This document shows positions 38,245 to 47,151 of a DNA stretch of 64,000 nucleotides, in pieces (positions within the stretch are counted from its first letter, which is position 1; each line of letters starts with the position of its first letter). The notes beneath the pieces were generated by a model that worked only from the letters and a program-made list of their open reading frames with translations, was not told where the DNA came from and searched no databases. The position numbers were made by a program, and so were the translations under genes. The stretch comes from Lacimicrobium alkaliphilum (GTDB lineage: Bacteria; Pseudomonadota; Gammaproteobacteria; Enterobacterales; Alteromonadaceae), in contig NZ_NISX01000007.1 of assembly GCF_002591895.1 (NCBI RefSeq), positions 1 to 64,000 of the forward strand. Direction: 5' to 3'.

Positions 38245-38946
38245 CTACGCATCCTCTGCAATTCGGTACCCGATACGATGTACCGTATGAATTAGCGGGC
38301 TATCAAACGGCCTGTCAATAGCCTGCCGCAGCTTGTACATGTGCGACCGAAGTGCATCACCATCAGGGTGCTCATCAGCCCATAACAAGGTTTCGAGGTC
38401 ATCCCGAGCCACAACGGACGGCGCCTGTTCCATCAGTCGTTGCAGTAATTTCATGCCAGCAGGATTGAGATCGACGCGCCTGCCTGCACGATGGACTTGC
38501 AACGTGGACCTGTTCAGCGTCAGATCACCAACAGTTAACAGGTTGTCGGTTTTTCCGTGGCTGCGTTTGTAAAGCGCCTGCAGTCGGGCATGCAGTTCCT
38601 GTAATGCAAATGGCTTGACCAGATAGTCATCGGCTCCCGCTTCGAACCCCTTAAGTTTATCGTCAAGGGTGTCTCTCGCCGTTAGCATCAGCACAGGCGT
38701 TTCTACTTTGGCATCAGTTCGCAACTTGTGGCAAAAACTCAGGCCATTCATCCCCGGAAGCATCAGGTCCAGAACAATAACGTCAAACGGATGCGTCAAC
38801 GCCAGGTGCATCGCGCTGATACCGTCATAGGCAAAATCCAGTATATAGCGATGCTTTTCGAGATAGGCGGCAATATTCTCACATATGTCGCGGTTATCTT
38901 CGACAATCAAGGCTCTAACCGGCGCCGCACCAAGCGCGTGTACCAT
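38245..38946 (-). CDS. OmpR/PhoB-family response regulator
   Basis: 233 residues. Receiver domain (about 10-125) with the acidic pair EDN, phospho-acceptor Asp in VIVLDLMLPGMNG, Thr/Ser switch LMLTARD and Lys in DDYLVKPFA. Winged-helix DNA-binding domain (about 135-230) ends RTVHRIGYRI-like (HTVHRIGYRIAEDA). GGAGG lies before the ATG. It starts 24 bases after the TonB receptor stop, so it is almost certainly in the receptor operon and is the likely partner of the downstream kinase. Confidence 0.93.
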   Translation of the reverse strand: MVHALGAAPVRALIVEDNRDICENIAAYLEKHRYILDFAYDGISAMHLALTHPFDVIVLDLMLPGMNGLSFCHKLRTDAKVETPVLMLTARDTLDDKLKGFEAGADDYLVKPFALQELHARLQALYKRSHGKTDNLLTVGDLTLNRSTLQVHRAGRRVDLNPAGMKLLQRLMEQAPSVVARDDLETLLWADEHPDGDALRSHMYKLRQAIDRPFDSPLIHTVHRIGYRIAEDA

Positions 38947-38970
38947 TTACTGTTCCTCCTTACCAGGCCG

Positions 38971-41355
38971 TTACCATGCATAGTCCAGTCGCAGACCAAT
39001 CAGTGGCTCGGCTTCGCTTTCGTCTTCCACTTCAACGCCCCGGCGGTAGTCAAACTCGGTATCATCACTTGAGGACGCTGCCGTTACGTTAATGACATCG
39101 AGAAAGGCGGTGACATCTATGGGGCCAATTGCGCGCCGATAGTCAACACGAACGTTCAACAAGCTGGAACCGCCTTTACGACCGATATTGCGCTCAGTGA
39201 TCTCTTTCGAGTAGCGCAGAGGTTGCCCTGGCCCCAACACGTCTGAGTGAATGATAAATTCGTTGTCTGGCCTGCCGGAAAGGTATTTGTAGCGCCCGGC
39301 GACCTTCCAGCGGTCGCTGATTTCCCAGGTCAGACCGAGGGTTGCGACATGCTCCCGACTGAATTCAGCGGCTACCTCACCGCGACCGTCTTTGCGGTCG
39401 ACTACGGCATCGTTGTAAGAATAGGTTGCGGTAGCGTACAGGCCTTCGCGGATCGTACCATTGATCACGATATCGACGCCGTACGATGTGCCGTCACCAA
39501 TATTGGCAAACGTACCGTTTGCCCGATCAAGGTCTACCACCAGGTCGTCGAGGTTTTGATAATAGGCCTCGGTTAATACCGACCAATTGTTGTTCGGGAA
39601 ATATTTTATACCCACACTACCATGGGTGATTTTTTCGGTCTGAAGGTCGTTTGACTCGTTAGCAGCAAGCTCTAAAAACCGTGGCGACTGATGAAACAGC
39701 CCTGCGGTGGCAAAATATCTGACCGTTTTGCCCGGCTGCCAGTTGACGCTGAACCTGGGCGAGGCGAAGCTTTCGTCGGCAAAACCGTCCCGCTCGACCC
39801 GTAAACCCGTGCCAAAGTCCCAATGATCGAATTCATACACCTGATCGACGTAGCCAGCATAGCTGGTTTCTTTCTGACGTATTGAAGAGTTAATATTCCC
39901 GGGCTCAAGCACAATAAAACGCTGTTCGGGATCGGGTCTGAAATCATCGTCGTCGTAGACAAATCGGATCCAATCGCCATCCAGGACAGTGTTATAATCC
40001 AGTTCAATTTGCGTTACCCGAACACCGGCACTGAACACACCCCATTGATTCACTGTCTCAAAGTCGCTGCGCCAGCCGATCTCTGTTTCATCTTCACCTA
40101 TGGTAATAATGTCCTCCCGCACTGGAAAACTGGACGCGGGCGATCCCGCAGGTACGAGATCAGGAAAAGCTTCACCCTCTGAGCTGATCTTGTCGCTTTT
40201 GCGATAGTAAACCTTATTGGTCCAGACAGCTTGTTCACCGATTAATGATCGCAATGTCAGACCATACAAATCACTATCTTGTTCAGAATTCTGAAGCGCA
40301 GCATCTTCGAAATTGGGCGACTCGAAAACGTGAGTCACGTCGCGATAATAGTCCTCGTGTGTATCCATCAGCAGAATTTCAAATGTGTGATTCTGATTGA
40401 TGGGTATGACCGACTTGACGATGATATCTCTTAACACAGGTTCCCCGATGTCCAGTTCTTCAATCGTTTCAAATAAAGCGCCAAAGTCCAGTCGCCTGGC
40501 AGAAACGAGCATCGTTGCGTCTTCGGTTATACCGATAGGGCCGTCGTAACCCACTTCATAGCCTGCAAGGTCGTAGCGCAGACTTGCTGAAGGGCTTGGA
40601 TTGCCATCGGCAACTTCCAGTTTGAGTAGCGACGCAGCACGGCCACCATAAGCCGCCCCCCATCCACCGGGTGAGAACTCTGCTCCGCTGATAACATTCG
40701 GTGCGAATATCGAGAAACGGCCACCACCACCGACATCTTCCTCTTCACCCAGTGTTGCATCAAAGTGCACCGCTTTATCAAAGGGAAAGTCATCAACGAA
40801 GAGTAAGTTATCTCTCGGGCCTCGGCCGCGTACACTAAAGCTTGCAAATTCACTGGCGGATGACAGGCCAGGCAATCCGTCCAGCGAGAGGAGTGGATCT
40901 GCGCCACCGCCTACAGCGCTTCGCAACGCTTCTCTGTCGAGATAGGTGCTGGAAGCTGATGCAAACGCATCGGTTTGGTTTCCCAGCACCACGACTTTCT
41001 CAATTTCCACTTGTCTGAGTTCGAATTCTATCCTGATATTTTTGCGTGTCACCACGCGTACGCTTGGCTCATATAACGAAGCGAAGCCGCTTTTGGCTAC
41101 ATTCACCGAGTAGAGGCCCGGGTCTAGCGGTTCAACGACAATGCGACCTTGTTGGTCGGTTTCTAAGGTTTGCGTGGAAGAGGTTTCCCGTTCCTTGAGC
41201 GTAATCTGCACGCTTGACAGTGGCCGCTCAGTATTCTGATCTTTGACTATGACAGTCAGCGCACCGGGCGCCTCTGCAGCGTGGGTAAAAAGTGGAACGC
41301 CAATCAGCAGCGCCCACAGCGTTAACCACGATGCGTGTCTAAAGTGCCTGCTCAT
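38971..41355 (-). CDS. TonB-dependent outer-membrane receptor with N-terminal carboxypeptidase-regulatory-like domain
   Basis: 794 residues. Signal peptide about 1-26 (ending THAAE), an Ig-like carboxypeptidase-regulatory domain (about 30-112; LTVIVKDQNTERPLSSVQITLKE), a plug (about 120-245; GLPGLSSASEFASFSVRGRG) and a 22-strand-type barrel ending LRLDYAW, with Trp at the C terminus where Phe is usual. I see no clear TonB box. Ligand unknown. The next gene is a response regulator, which suggests ligand-responsive control. Immediately upstream an 18-codon ORF repeats the receptor's own start region and ends in an ATGA overlap with it. Confidence 0.93.
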   Translation of the reverse strand: MSRHFRHASWLTLWALLIGVPLFTHAAEAPGALTVIVKDQNTERPLSSVQITLKERETSSTQTLETDQQGRIVVEPLDPGLYSVNVAKSGFASLYEPSVRVVTRKNIRIEFELRQVEIEKVVVLGNQTDAFASASSTYLDREALRSAVGGGADPLLSLDGLPGLSSASEFASFSVRGRGPRDNLLFVDDFPFDKAVHFDATLGEEEDVGGGGRFSIFAPNVISGAEFSPGGWGAAYGGRAASLLKLEVADGNPSPSASLRYDLAGYEVGYDGPIGITEDATMLVSARRLDFGALFETIEELDIGEPVLRDIIVKSVIPINQNHTFEILLMDTHEDYYRDVTHVFESPNFEDAALQNSEQDSDLYGLTLRSLIGEQAVWTNKVYYRKSDKISSEGEAFPDLVPAGSPASSFPVREDIITIGEDETEIGWRSDFETVNQWGVFSAGVRVTQIELDYNTVLDGDWIRFVYDDDDFRPDPEQRFIVLEPGNINSSIRQKETSYAGYVDQVYEFDHWDFGTGLRVERDGFADESFASPRFSVNWQPGKTVRYFATAGLFHQSPRFLELAANESNDLQTEKITHGSVGIKYFPNNNWSVLTEAYYQNLDDLVVDLDRANGTFANIGDGTSYGVDIVINGTIREGLYATATYSYNDAVVDRKDGRGEVAAEFSREHVATLGLTWEISDRWKVAGRYKYLSGRPDNEFIIHSDVLGPGQPLRYSKEITERNIGRKGGSSLLNVRVDYRRAIGPIDVTAFLDVINVTAASSSDDTEFDYRRGVEVEDESEAEPLIGLRLDYAW

Positions 41356-41408
41356 AATGTTATCCCTCTAAGAGTTAACCACGAGACCTGTTTCAATTGC
41401 CTGCTCAT
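41352..41408 (-). CDS. Upstream 18-codon ORF made by duplication of the receptor start
   Basis: Reads MSRQLKQVSWLTLRGITL then TGA. It has a strong ribosome site (GGAGGGG, ending six bases before the ATG). Its first 13 residues parallel the receptor's own MSRHFRHASWLTL: ATGAGCAGGCA and TCGTGGTTAAC occur in both, 53 bases apart. Its TGA overlaps the receptor ATG (ATGA), and the receptor's own ribosome site AGAGGG lies inside it. Translation of the receptor may depend on this leader. Whether the peptide is made is untested. Confidence 0.5.
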   Translation of the reverse strand: MSRQLKQVSWLTLRGITL

Positions 41409-41691
41409 ATTGCACCCCTCCAAAAATCGACCGTATTGATTTGATGAATCGCAGGGAGTCTAGCAAAGCAAATGTGACTAAAAAGTCGCTGAAATGTGGA
41501 AGCTACATCATAGTCTGGATGCCTGTAGTTACTTCAACGCATGGGAAAAACCGGCAAAACGCCTTCTAACGCGGGGAGAATATGTTCTGGTAGCAATGTA
41601 TCCGCAACAATCAAAGATGTTCAGGGATCTTTCATCGGACCGTTCGCCATTGGTAGACATTGCGACAGGCCCTGACTTATATGACACGGTT
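41409..41691. promoter_or_regulatory. Receptor upstream region with a paired AAATGTG direct repeat
   Basis: AAATGTG occurs at 41470-41476 and again at 41492-41498, 22 bases apart (two helical turns), about 60-90 bases upstream of the leader ORF. Direct repeats in helical phase suit an OmpR-family regulator, so this is a possible target of the neighbouring response regulator. No gene with family resemblance is seen here; two overlapping open frames on opposite strands look like chance. Confidence 0.35.
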
Positions 41692-42309
41692 TCAGATCTT
41701 ACCCGATACCCTGTCCCAGAATTCCTGTCGGTGATTGGTTCTTGGAAAAGGTTTATCTGGCGCCGGTAATTCAAGAAAATTGCAGAGCGGTTGCCAGCCT
41801 TCTTTTACCTCAAAGACCAATAATTGCCTTGCCGGAATGGTCGCTTTAACCGCTTCATTGTGAGCGATAAAGGCGTCCTTTAGTTGTTGATGTTCAAGGC
41901 CGGAGGGAAAGCCGGTTTTTTCAATCACGCCAGAGCACATATCCAGCCAGTCACGCATTTCCTTCGTCGCATCACCTCTGGTGCCCAACAGCGTATAAAT
42001 GGTGGAGCCAAAACTGCTTGCCCAGCTCTCCGGTTCGCGGTGAGATAAGATGAATCTGGCATCCGGGTATGCATCATAGAGTTCGCGGAAATACCCTGCC
42101 GTTGGCCAGTCAACCGCACTGTTGTAATTAGCGTAAATGGCAGACCAGTCAGCCTCCCCACGCAATGCATCCTTCCAAAGGGGTACCTGCAAATCCATAT
42201 TATGCAGCACCTCTTCCATATGATGGCAGGGGCCGAGGCCAAGCTCATTAATTGCCAGTTTAAGTGAATAAGTTCCTGTACGTCCTACGCCTGCGCCGAT
42301 GATACGCAT
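41692..42309 (-). CDS. Sulfotransferase-family protein
   Basis: 205 residues. The PAPS-binding 5'-phosphosulfate loop is MRIIGAGVGRTGTYSLKLAI (about 1-20) and the 3'-phosphate loop is RFILSHREPESWASS (about 88-102). It is shorter than many family members but keeps both loops. PAPS-dependent transfer of sulfate to an unknown acceptor is inferred from the family. It lies upstream of, and on the same strand as, the TonB receptor block, 283 bases from the leader ORF. Confidence 0.85.
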   Translation of the reverse strand: MRIIGAGVGRTGTYSLKLAINELGLGPCHHMEEVLHNMDLQVPLWKDALRGEADWSAIYANYNSAVDWPTAGYFRELYDAYPDARFILSHREPESWASSFGSTIYTLLGTRGDATKEMRDWLDMCSGVIEKTGFPSGLEHQQLKDAFIAHNEAVKATIPARQLLVFEVKEGWQPLCNFLELPAPDKPFPRTNHRQEFWDRVSGKI

Positions 42310-42427
42310 CGCTTTGCTCTTTTTTGAATGGGTAATTGAGCTTAGCAGTTTATTGTCAGAAATCTCTATGCTCTGAGTGATGAAGGGCAGTCGACTAAAG
42401 TCGACCCTACACCAAACAGGCCACTTT

Positions 42428-42751
42428 CTAACGAACCTGACTGGCCAGATAGTGATCCTTTTCCAGCTCCACTTCTACTCCGGCGAGCCAGATACGCATC
42501 AGCCTGGAACGGGAAATGCCGGTTTGTGCCGACAACAGATCCAGCGTATTCCTGGCCTCTGCGGTCAGAGTAACGCTGGTTGTTTTCAAAGGCTCATAAT
42601 GGCCCTCTTTAGTCACTACTGTTGAGGGATGGAGTCTGACGACCTTCTTTAAGCCACGGGCGTAATTTTCCGCTCCTTCGATAAACTCATCAACACTGAC
42701 CGCCTCAGGACTGGCCGACGGCGAGCTTTTCTTCAAACTGGCGAAGATCAT
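42428..42751 (-). CDS. Small ribbon-helix-helix-like partner of ParA
   Basis: 107 residues from the ATG at 42751 with GGAGAG upstream; a start further out would duplicate more of the parA coding region without a ribosome site. About 1-55 look flexible and contain basic residues (YARGLKKVVRLHPS). About 56-92 follow the CopG/Arc ribbon-helix-helix pattern: TTSVTLTAEARNTLDLLSAQ then TGISRSRLMRIWLAG. This flexible-tail-plus-RHH layout resembles ParG-like centromere-binding proteins. Its first 47 bases overlap the end of the ParA gene. Confidence 0.7.
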   Translation of the reverse strand: MIFASLKKSSPSASPEAVSVDEFIEGAENYARGLKKVVRLHPSTVVTKEGHYEPLKTTSVTLTAEARNTLDLLSAQTGISRSRLMRIWLAGVEVELEKDHYLASQVR

Positions 42752-43409
42752 AGTTCTCTCCTTTGGCGCGGGCAAACAGTTCATCAACAATGGCTCGGAT
42801 TTCACAGGCAGCTTTACCCTGTGGTTCGTTCTCCATCACCGACAATCCCAGCTCTTCGCTGTCGTCATACATATTTCGACTGAAGGTAACCGAGTTCAGC
42901 ACGGGGATCTCAAAGGAACGACAGACTTCTTTGGCTTCAATAATGCGCGGTGCCAATGAAGGCAGAGACGGACATTGCGTGATCAGAAACGCCACATTCA
43001 TTTTCGGGTTAACCATCTTGCAGGTAGAGATAATGTCTTCCATATGTGGCACAGTCTTGAGGTCGCGGCGCTTGGGTCTCAGCGGAATCAGAATATGATC
43101 GGCAACGGCCATTGAAGAACGCAGGGCCAGATTGTCCTGCCCACCGCAATCAACAACCACATAATCATAATGATTGCGCAGGCTTAGCAGCTCATTACGT
43201 ATTTTGCCGTATAATTGAACACAGTTGATATTGGCTAGCTCTGTTTTGTTGTTATTCCGCTCCTGAATCCAGTCGGATGTCGTTCGCTGAGGATCACAGT
43301 CCACCATCAGTACTGAGGCATTGCGCTCGGTGCGCAGGTAAACCGCGATATTCTGTGCCAGGCAACTTTTACCGCTACCGCCTTTTTCACCACCAACCAG
43401 AATGATCAT
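42705..43409 (-). CDS. ParA/MinD-superfamily P-loop ATPase (short, type Ib-like)
   Basis: 234 residues from the ATG at 43409 with AAAGG upstream; longer frames add residues not typical of the family. The deviant Walker A motif is GGEKGGSGKSCLAQN (about 6-20) with the signature lysine, MVDCDPQRTTSDW is the switch and Walker A' segment, and YVVVDCGGQD is Walker B-like. There is no N-terminal DNA-binding domain, as in short plasmid ParA proteins. The RHH gene overlaps its end. There are no plasmid replication genes, so this is an orphan chromosomal cassette that may position a cellular cargo. Confidence 0.9.
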   Translation of the reverse strand: MIILVGGEKGGSGKSCLAQNIAVYLRTERNASVLMVDCDPQRTTSDWIQERNNNKTELANINCVQLYGKIRNELLSLRNHYDYVVVDCGGQDNLALRSSMAVADHILIPLRPKRRDLKTVPHMEDIISTCKMVNPKMNVAFLITQCPSLPSLAPRIIEAKEVCRSFEIPVLNSVTFSRNMYDDSEELGLSVMENEPQGKAACEIRAIVDELFARAKGENYDLRQFEEKLAVGQS

Positions 43410-43430
43410 AACCTTTACCCTCTTGATTCT

Positions 43431-43462
43431 GACATGTACCTGCAGGAATTCCTGCCCATGTC
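43431..43462. promoter_or_regulatory. Nested inverted repeat upstream of parA (operator or centromere-like candidate)
   Basis: A perfect 14-base palindrome GCAGGAATTCCTGC (43442-43455) sits between arms GACATG (43431-43436) and CATGTC (43457-43462). It lies 22-53 bases upstream of the ParA start. The RHH protein encoded in the cassette is the natural candidate to bind it. Confidence 0.5.
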
Positions 43463-43640
43463 TTATTGAATGTAATCCAGACATGAAGCACAGGCCAGAA
43501 AATGCTGGCATTGCATTCGATTATCAGGAATGTAAGTTAATACCTTTTATATCCGCTACTGTGCGCAATCAGTGATTGGTATAACCCTTCAGCCTTGCTA
43601 AAATTGCCGCACTTTTGCCGTCCAACAGGTTGTCAGTGCC

Positions 43641-44657
43641 ATGAATCAGTTTAAAGGTCAGCATATTCTCTCAGTCAGCCAGTTCGACCCCGACAGCATC
43701 GCGCAAATCTTTGCTGTGGCAGACACGATGCGCCCTTACGCCCATCGTCTGAAACGCACCAAGGTGCTGGATGGCGCGATTCTGGGTAATCTTTTTTTCG
43801 AACCCAGCACCCGTACCCGGGTGAGCTTCGGGACCGCCTTTAATCTGCTCGGCGGTGAGGTACGGGAAACAGCCGGTATGGCCACCTCGGCACTGTCCAA
43901 AGGGGAATCGCTGTATGATACGGCGCGGGTACTGTCGAGCTATTCAGATATCGTGGCTATGCGCCACCCCGATGCGGGTTCAGTAGCAGAGTTTGCCGAA
44001 GGTAGCCGGGTTCCTGTTATTAATGGTGGTGACGGTGCCAACGAGCACCCTACTCAGGCGCTGCTGGATCTTTATACCATCAGTAAAGAACTGCAGTTTC
44101 ATGGTCATAGCATTGATGGCATGCATATCGCCATGGTTGGCGATCTTAAGCATGGCCGTACGGTGCACTCATTGTCCAAATTGCTGAGTCTGTATAAAAA
44201 TATTCATTTCACCCTTATTTCCCCCAAAGAACTGGCTATGCCGGATGCCATACTGGAACTGATTACAAATAGCGGCCATACCTTTAAGGTCACAGAACTG
44301 ATGGAAGGCAGTATGGATGCGGATATCTGCTATCAGACCCGGATTCAGGAAGAGCGCTTTGAGTCACAACTGGAAGCGAATAAATACCGCGGCCGTTTTC
44401 GTCTGAATCAGGATATCTACACGCGGCATTTTCAATCTAAAACGGTGATCATGCATCCGCTGCCACGGGATTCCAGAGCAGATGCAAATGAGCTGGATAA
44501 CGATTTAAATCTGAACCCGAACCTGGCCATATTCCGCCAGGTAGATAATGGGGTATTGATCCGAATGGCCCTGTTTGCCCTAACTCTTGGGGTAGAAGAT
44601 ATCGTCGCAAATTACGATTGCGAAGTGCAGTGGTACAGCAGTAAACAGAATCTTTAG
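43641..44657 (+). CDS. pyrB: Aspartate carbamoyltransferase
   Basis: 338 residues. It joins carbamoyl phosphate and aspartate in pyrimidine synthesis. The carbamoyl-phosphate loop [16 protein letters not shown] (about 52-67), the [10 protein letters not shown] motif (about 138-147) and [15 protein letters not shown] (about 270-284) are in place. It is longer than the 311-residue E. coli catalytic chain, and no pyrI regulatory gene follows, so it is of the variant that occurs without PyrI in some gammaproteobacteria. hemL follows after 37 bases. Confidence 0.93.
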   Translation: MNQFKGQHILSVSQFDPDSIAQIFAVADTMRPYAHRLKRTKVLDGAILGNLFFEPSTRTRVSFGTAFNLLGGEVRETAGMATSALSKGESLYDTARVLSSYSDIVAMRHPDAGSVAEFAEGSRVPVINGGDGANEHPTQALLDLYTISKELQFHGHSIDGMHIAMVGDLKHGRTVHSLSKLLSLYKNIHFTLISPKELAMPDAILELITNSGHTFKVTELMEGSMDADICYQTRIQEERFESQLEANKYRGRFRLNQDIYTRHFQSKTVIMHPLPRDSRADANELDNDLNLNPNLAIFRQVDNGVLIRMALFALTLGVEDIVANYDCEVQWYSSKQNL

Positions 44658-44694
44658 AACCGCCACCACGGTGAGAGCCAAAAACGAAGGTATT

Positions 44695-45975
44695 ATGCAA
44701 AAATCCATAGAATTATTTGAGCGCGCACAACAACATATTCCCGGCGGCGTGAATTCGCCGGTACGGGCTTTTAAAGCTGTCGGTGGTACGCCGGTGTTTA
44801 TTGATAAGGCCGATGGCCCCTGGCTGTTTGATGCCGACGGCAAGCGCTATATCGACTATGTGCAGTCCTGGGGCCCCATGGTGCTGGGCCATAATCACCC
44901 GGAGATAAAAAAAGCGGTATTAGCCGCGGTAGAAAAAGGTCTGAGTTTCGGCGCCCCAACTGAAGCTGAAATCCATATTGCCGAGCTGGTGAGCAAACTG
45001 GTGCCCTCCATGGAGATGGTTCGCATGGTTAACTCAGGCACAGAAGCCACCATGAGCGCGATTCGTCTGGCCCGCGGTTATACCGGGCGGGACAAGATCC
45101 TGAAATTCGAGGGCTGCTATCACGGTCATGCCGATTCCCTGCTGGTTAAAGCCGGCTCCGGCGCATTGACCTTAGGCGTACCCAGCTCCCCTGGTATTCC
45201 AGCTGATGTGGCGCAGCATACCCTGACCGTGGAATACAATAATCTGGATTCCGTGCGCCAGGCGTTTGCAGAAGTAGGTGAGCAAATCGCCTGTATTATC
45301 GTTGAGCCGGTGGCCGGCAATATGAATTGTATTCCTCCGGTAGAGGGTTTTCTGGAAGGGCTGCGCGAGATCTGTGATGAGTACGGCACCGTTCTGATTC
45401 TGGATGAGGTGATGACAGGTTTTCGTGTTGCCCTTGGCGGTGCGCAGGGCCATTACAACGTCAAGCCTGATCTGACTTGCCTGGGTAAAGTTATTGGCGG
45501 AGGCATGCCGGTAGGCGCCTTTGGCGGTAAACGGGAGATTATGTCTCACATTGCCCCATCCGGCCCTGTGTATCAGGCGGGTACCCTGTCTGGTAATCCG
45601 GTAGCCATGGCCGCAGGGCTCGCCTCATTAACTGCGATCCAACAGCCCGGCCTTTATGCCACACTGACTAAACGCACTGAAAAGCTGGCCAAAGGCTTTA
45701 AAGCCCTTGCCGACAAACATGGCATTCCTATGAGCATTAACCATGCGGGTAGTATGTTCGGCTTGTTCTTTACCGGTGTGCCGCGGGTCACCAATTATCA
45801 GCAGGCCATTAACTGCAATCAGCAGCAGTTTAATCAGTTCTATCATGGCATGCTGAAACAGGGTGTATATCTGGCACCGGCATCCTATGAGGCGGGCTTT
45901 GTATCTGCGGCCCATAATGACCAGATTATTGAGCAAACACTGAATGCCGCCGATAAGGTACTGGCAAACCTTTGA
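44695..45975 (+). CDS. hemL: Glutamate-1-semialdehyde 2,1-aminomutase
   Basis: 426 residues from the ATG at 44695 ([26 protein letters not shown]), the usual start and length; GAAGG precedes it. The PLP enzyme makes 5-aminolevulinate for heme. The Schiff-base lysine is in [17 protein letters not shown] (near 265), and [18 protein letters not shown] and [10 protein letters not shown] are typical. The hemL position between pyrB and mrcB follows the E. coli hemL-to-mrcB neighbourhood. Confidence 0.98.
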   Translation: MQKSIELFERAQQHIPGGVNSPVRAFKAVGGTPVFIDKADGPWLFDADGKRYIDYVQSWGPMVLGHNHPEIKKAVLAAVEKGLSFGAPTEAEIHIAELVSKLVPSMEMVRMVNSGTEATMSAIRLARGYTGRDKILKFEGCYHGHADSLLVKAGSGALTLGVPSSPGIPADVAQHTLTVEYNNLDSVRQAFAEVGEQIACIIVEPVAGNMNCIPPVEGFLEGLREICDEYGTVLILDEVMTGFRVALGGAQGHYNVKPDLTCLGKVIGGGMPVGAFGGKREIMSHIAPSGPVYQAGTLSGNPVAMAAGLASLTAIQQPGLYATLTKRTEKLAKGFKALADKHGIPMSINHAGSMFGLFFTGVPRVTNYQQAINCNQQQFNQFYHGMLKQGVYLAPASYEAGFVSAAHNDQIIEQTLNAADKVLANL

Positions 45976-46028
45976 TGCCTGAACGACAGGGATTGTCGGG
46001 CTTTTCTTTACTGAGTATGACCTGAATC

Positions 46029-47120
46029 ATGATGACGGAGCTGTTTTCCCACCCTGTGACACTGCTGCTGATTGCCACCTGCGTCTTTCTCGCAGTGTTG
46101 GTACTGATCCTGGCGAACCTGCTGCGCCAGGCCAGAGTGGCCTATCATCGCCCGGTGGTAAGACTGGAGTCTCATACCTTTCAGGCGCCGCAGGATTATG
46201 CTGCAGGCCATCATTCGCAATCGGAGCAGGCTGCACGCATCAGTAAAACCTTCGAAAAATTTGTACCCCGTCAGTTTGCCGAGCATTTTGCCAAGCATGG
46301 CCTGGATACGCTGGAGCTGGGCCGGGCCGATGAAGATGAAGTGGCCATCCTGTTTTGTGATATCCGCGGTTTTACGGGTCTGTCGGAGCGCATGTCACCA
46401 CAGGAGCTGATGAACTTTCTGAATTCCTACTTTATGCGTATGAATGAGCCGGTTCACACCAATGGTGGCTTTATCGACAAATTTATCGGCGACGCCATTA
46501 TGGCACTGTTTGATCATCCCGGTGGCAGCAATAAAGACAAGGCCCGGGACAGCATAAAGGCGGCGCTGGCGCTGCGTAAAGCGGTGCTGCAATACAATCA
46601 ACACCGCAGCAACTCAGGCTACCCGCCGATCAATATCGGTATCGGCATTCACTTTGGCCCGGTAATTCTCGGCACTGTGGGCTCTGAAGACAGAATGGAC
46701 ACCACCGTTATCGGTGACAGCGTCAATATCGCTTACCGGCTGGAGTCTCTGGCCCCGCAATATGAAGCGGATATTCTGGTCAGTGCGCAGTTGCTGGATA
46801 CAGCAGAAGCGAGATCACAATACGAGTACCGGCTGATGGACTGGGTTCGTGTCAAAGGCAAGAAGAAACCGGTGGAAATATACGAAATCATCGCTCACCA
46901 AAACGATGATATTAAAAAACAGAAGCTGGCCTGTGCGCCCCTGCTGGAAAAAGGCATCACCCACCGACGTGCCCGCGAATGGGACGAGGCCATCGCCTGT
47001 TTTGTGGAAGCCAGCCACCTGAGTCCCGGCGATACCCTGCTGAATCACCATATCGAGCAGTGCCAGCTGTTACGCCGCCAGGTGCTGCCCAAAGACTGGG
47101 ATGGGGCGCTGAATCTTTAA
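46029..47120 (+). CDS. Membrane-bound class III adenylate/guanylate cyclase
   Basis: 363 residues. One N-terminal membrane helix (about 12-34), then the cyclase homology domain (about 105-280). The two metal-binding aspartates are in LFCDIRGFTGLSERM and FIGDAIMALFDHP; TVIGDSVNIAYRLE matches the transition-state Asn/Arg region. The C-terminal 80 residues contain a TPR-like helix pair (REWDEAIACFVEASHLSPGD). It probably makes cAMP, though the base-specifying residues were not resolved. It stands alone between hemL and convergent mrcB. Confidence 0.87.
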   Translation: MMTELFSHPVTLLLIATCVFLAVLVLILANLLRQARVAYHRPVVRLESHTFQAPQDYAAGHHSQSEQAARISKTFEKFVPRQFAEHFAKHGLDTLELGRADEDEVAILFCDIRGFTGLSERMSPQELMNFLNSYFMRMNEPVHTNGGFIDKFIGDAIMALFDHPGGSNKDKARDSIKAALALRKAVLQYNQHRSNSGYPPINIGIGIHFGPVILGTVGSEDRMDTTVIGDSVNIAYRLESLAPQYEADILVSAQLLDTAEARSQYEYRLMDWVRVKGKKKPVEIYEIIAHQNDDIKKQKLACAPLLEKGITHRRAREWDEAIACFVEASHLSPGDTLLNHHIEQCQLLRRQVLPKDWDGALNL

Positions 47121-47151
47121 TTACAGGTTTTTTCGCTGCTCATTCAGCAGT

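Noticed and set aside
41494-41774. Opposed frames of about 80-90 residues upstream of the TonB receptor
   Set aside because: They overlap each other on opposite strands, run into the sulfotransferase 3' end and resemble nothing I know.
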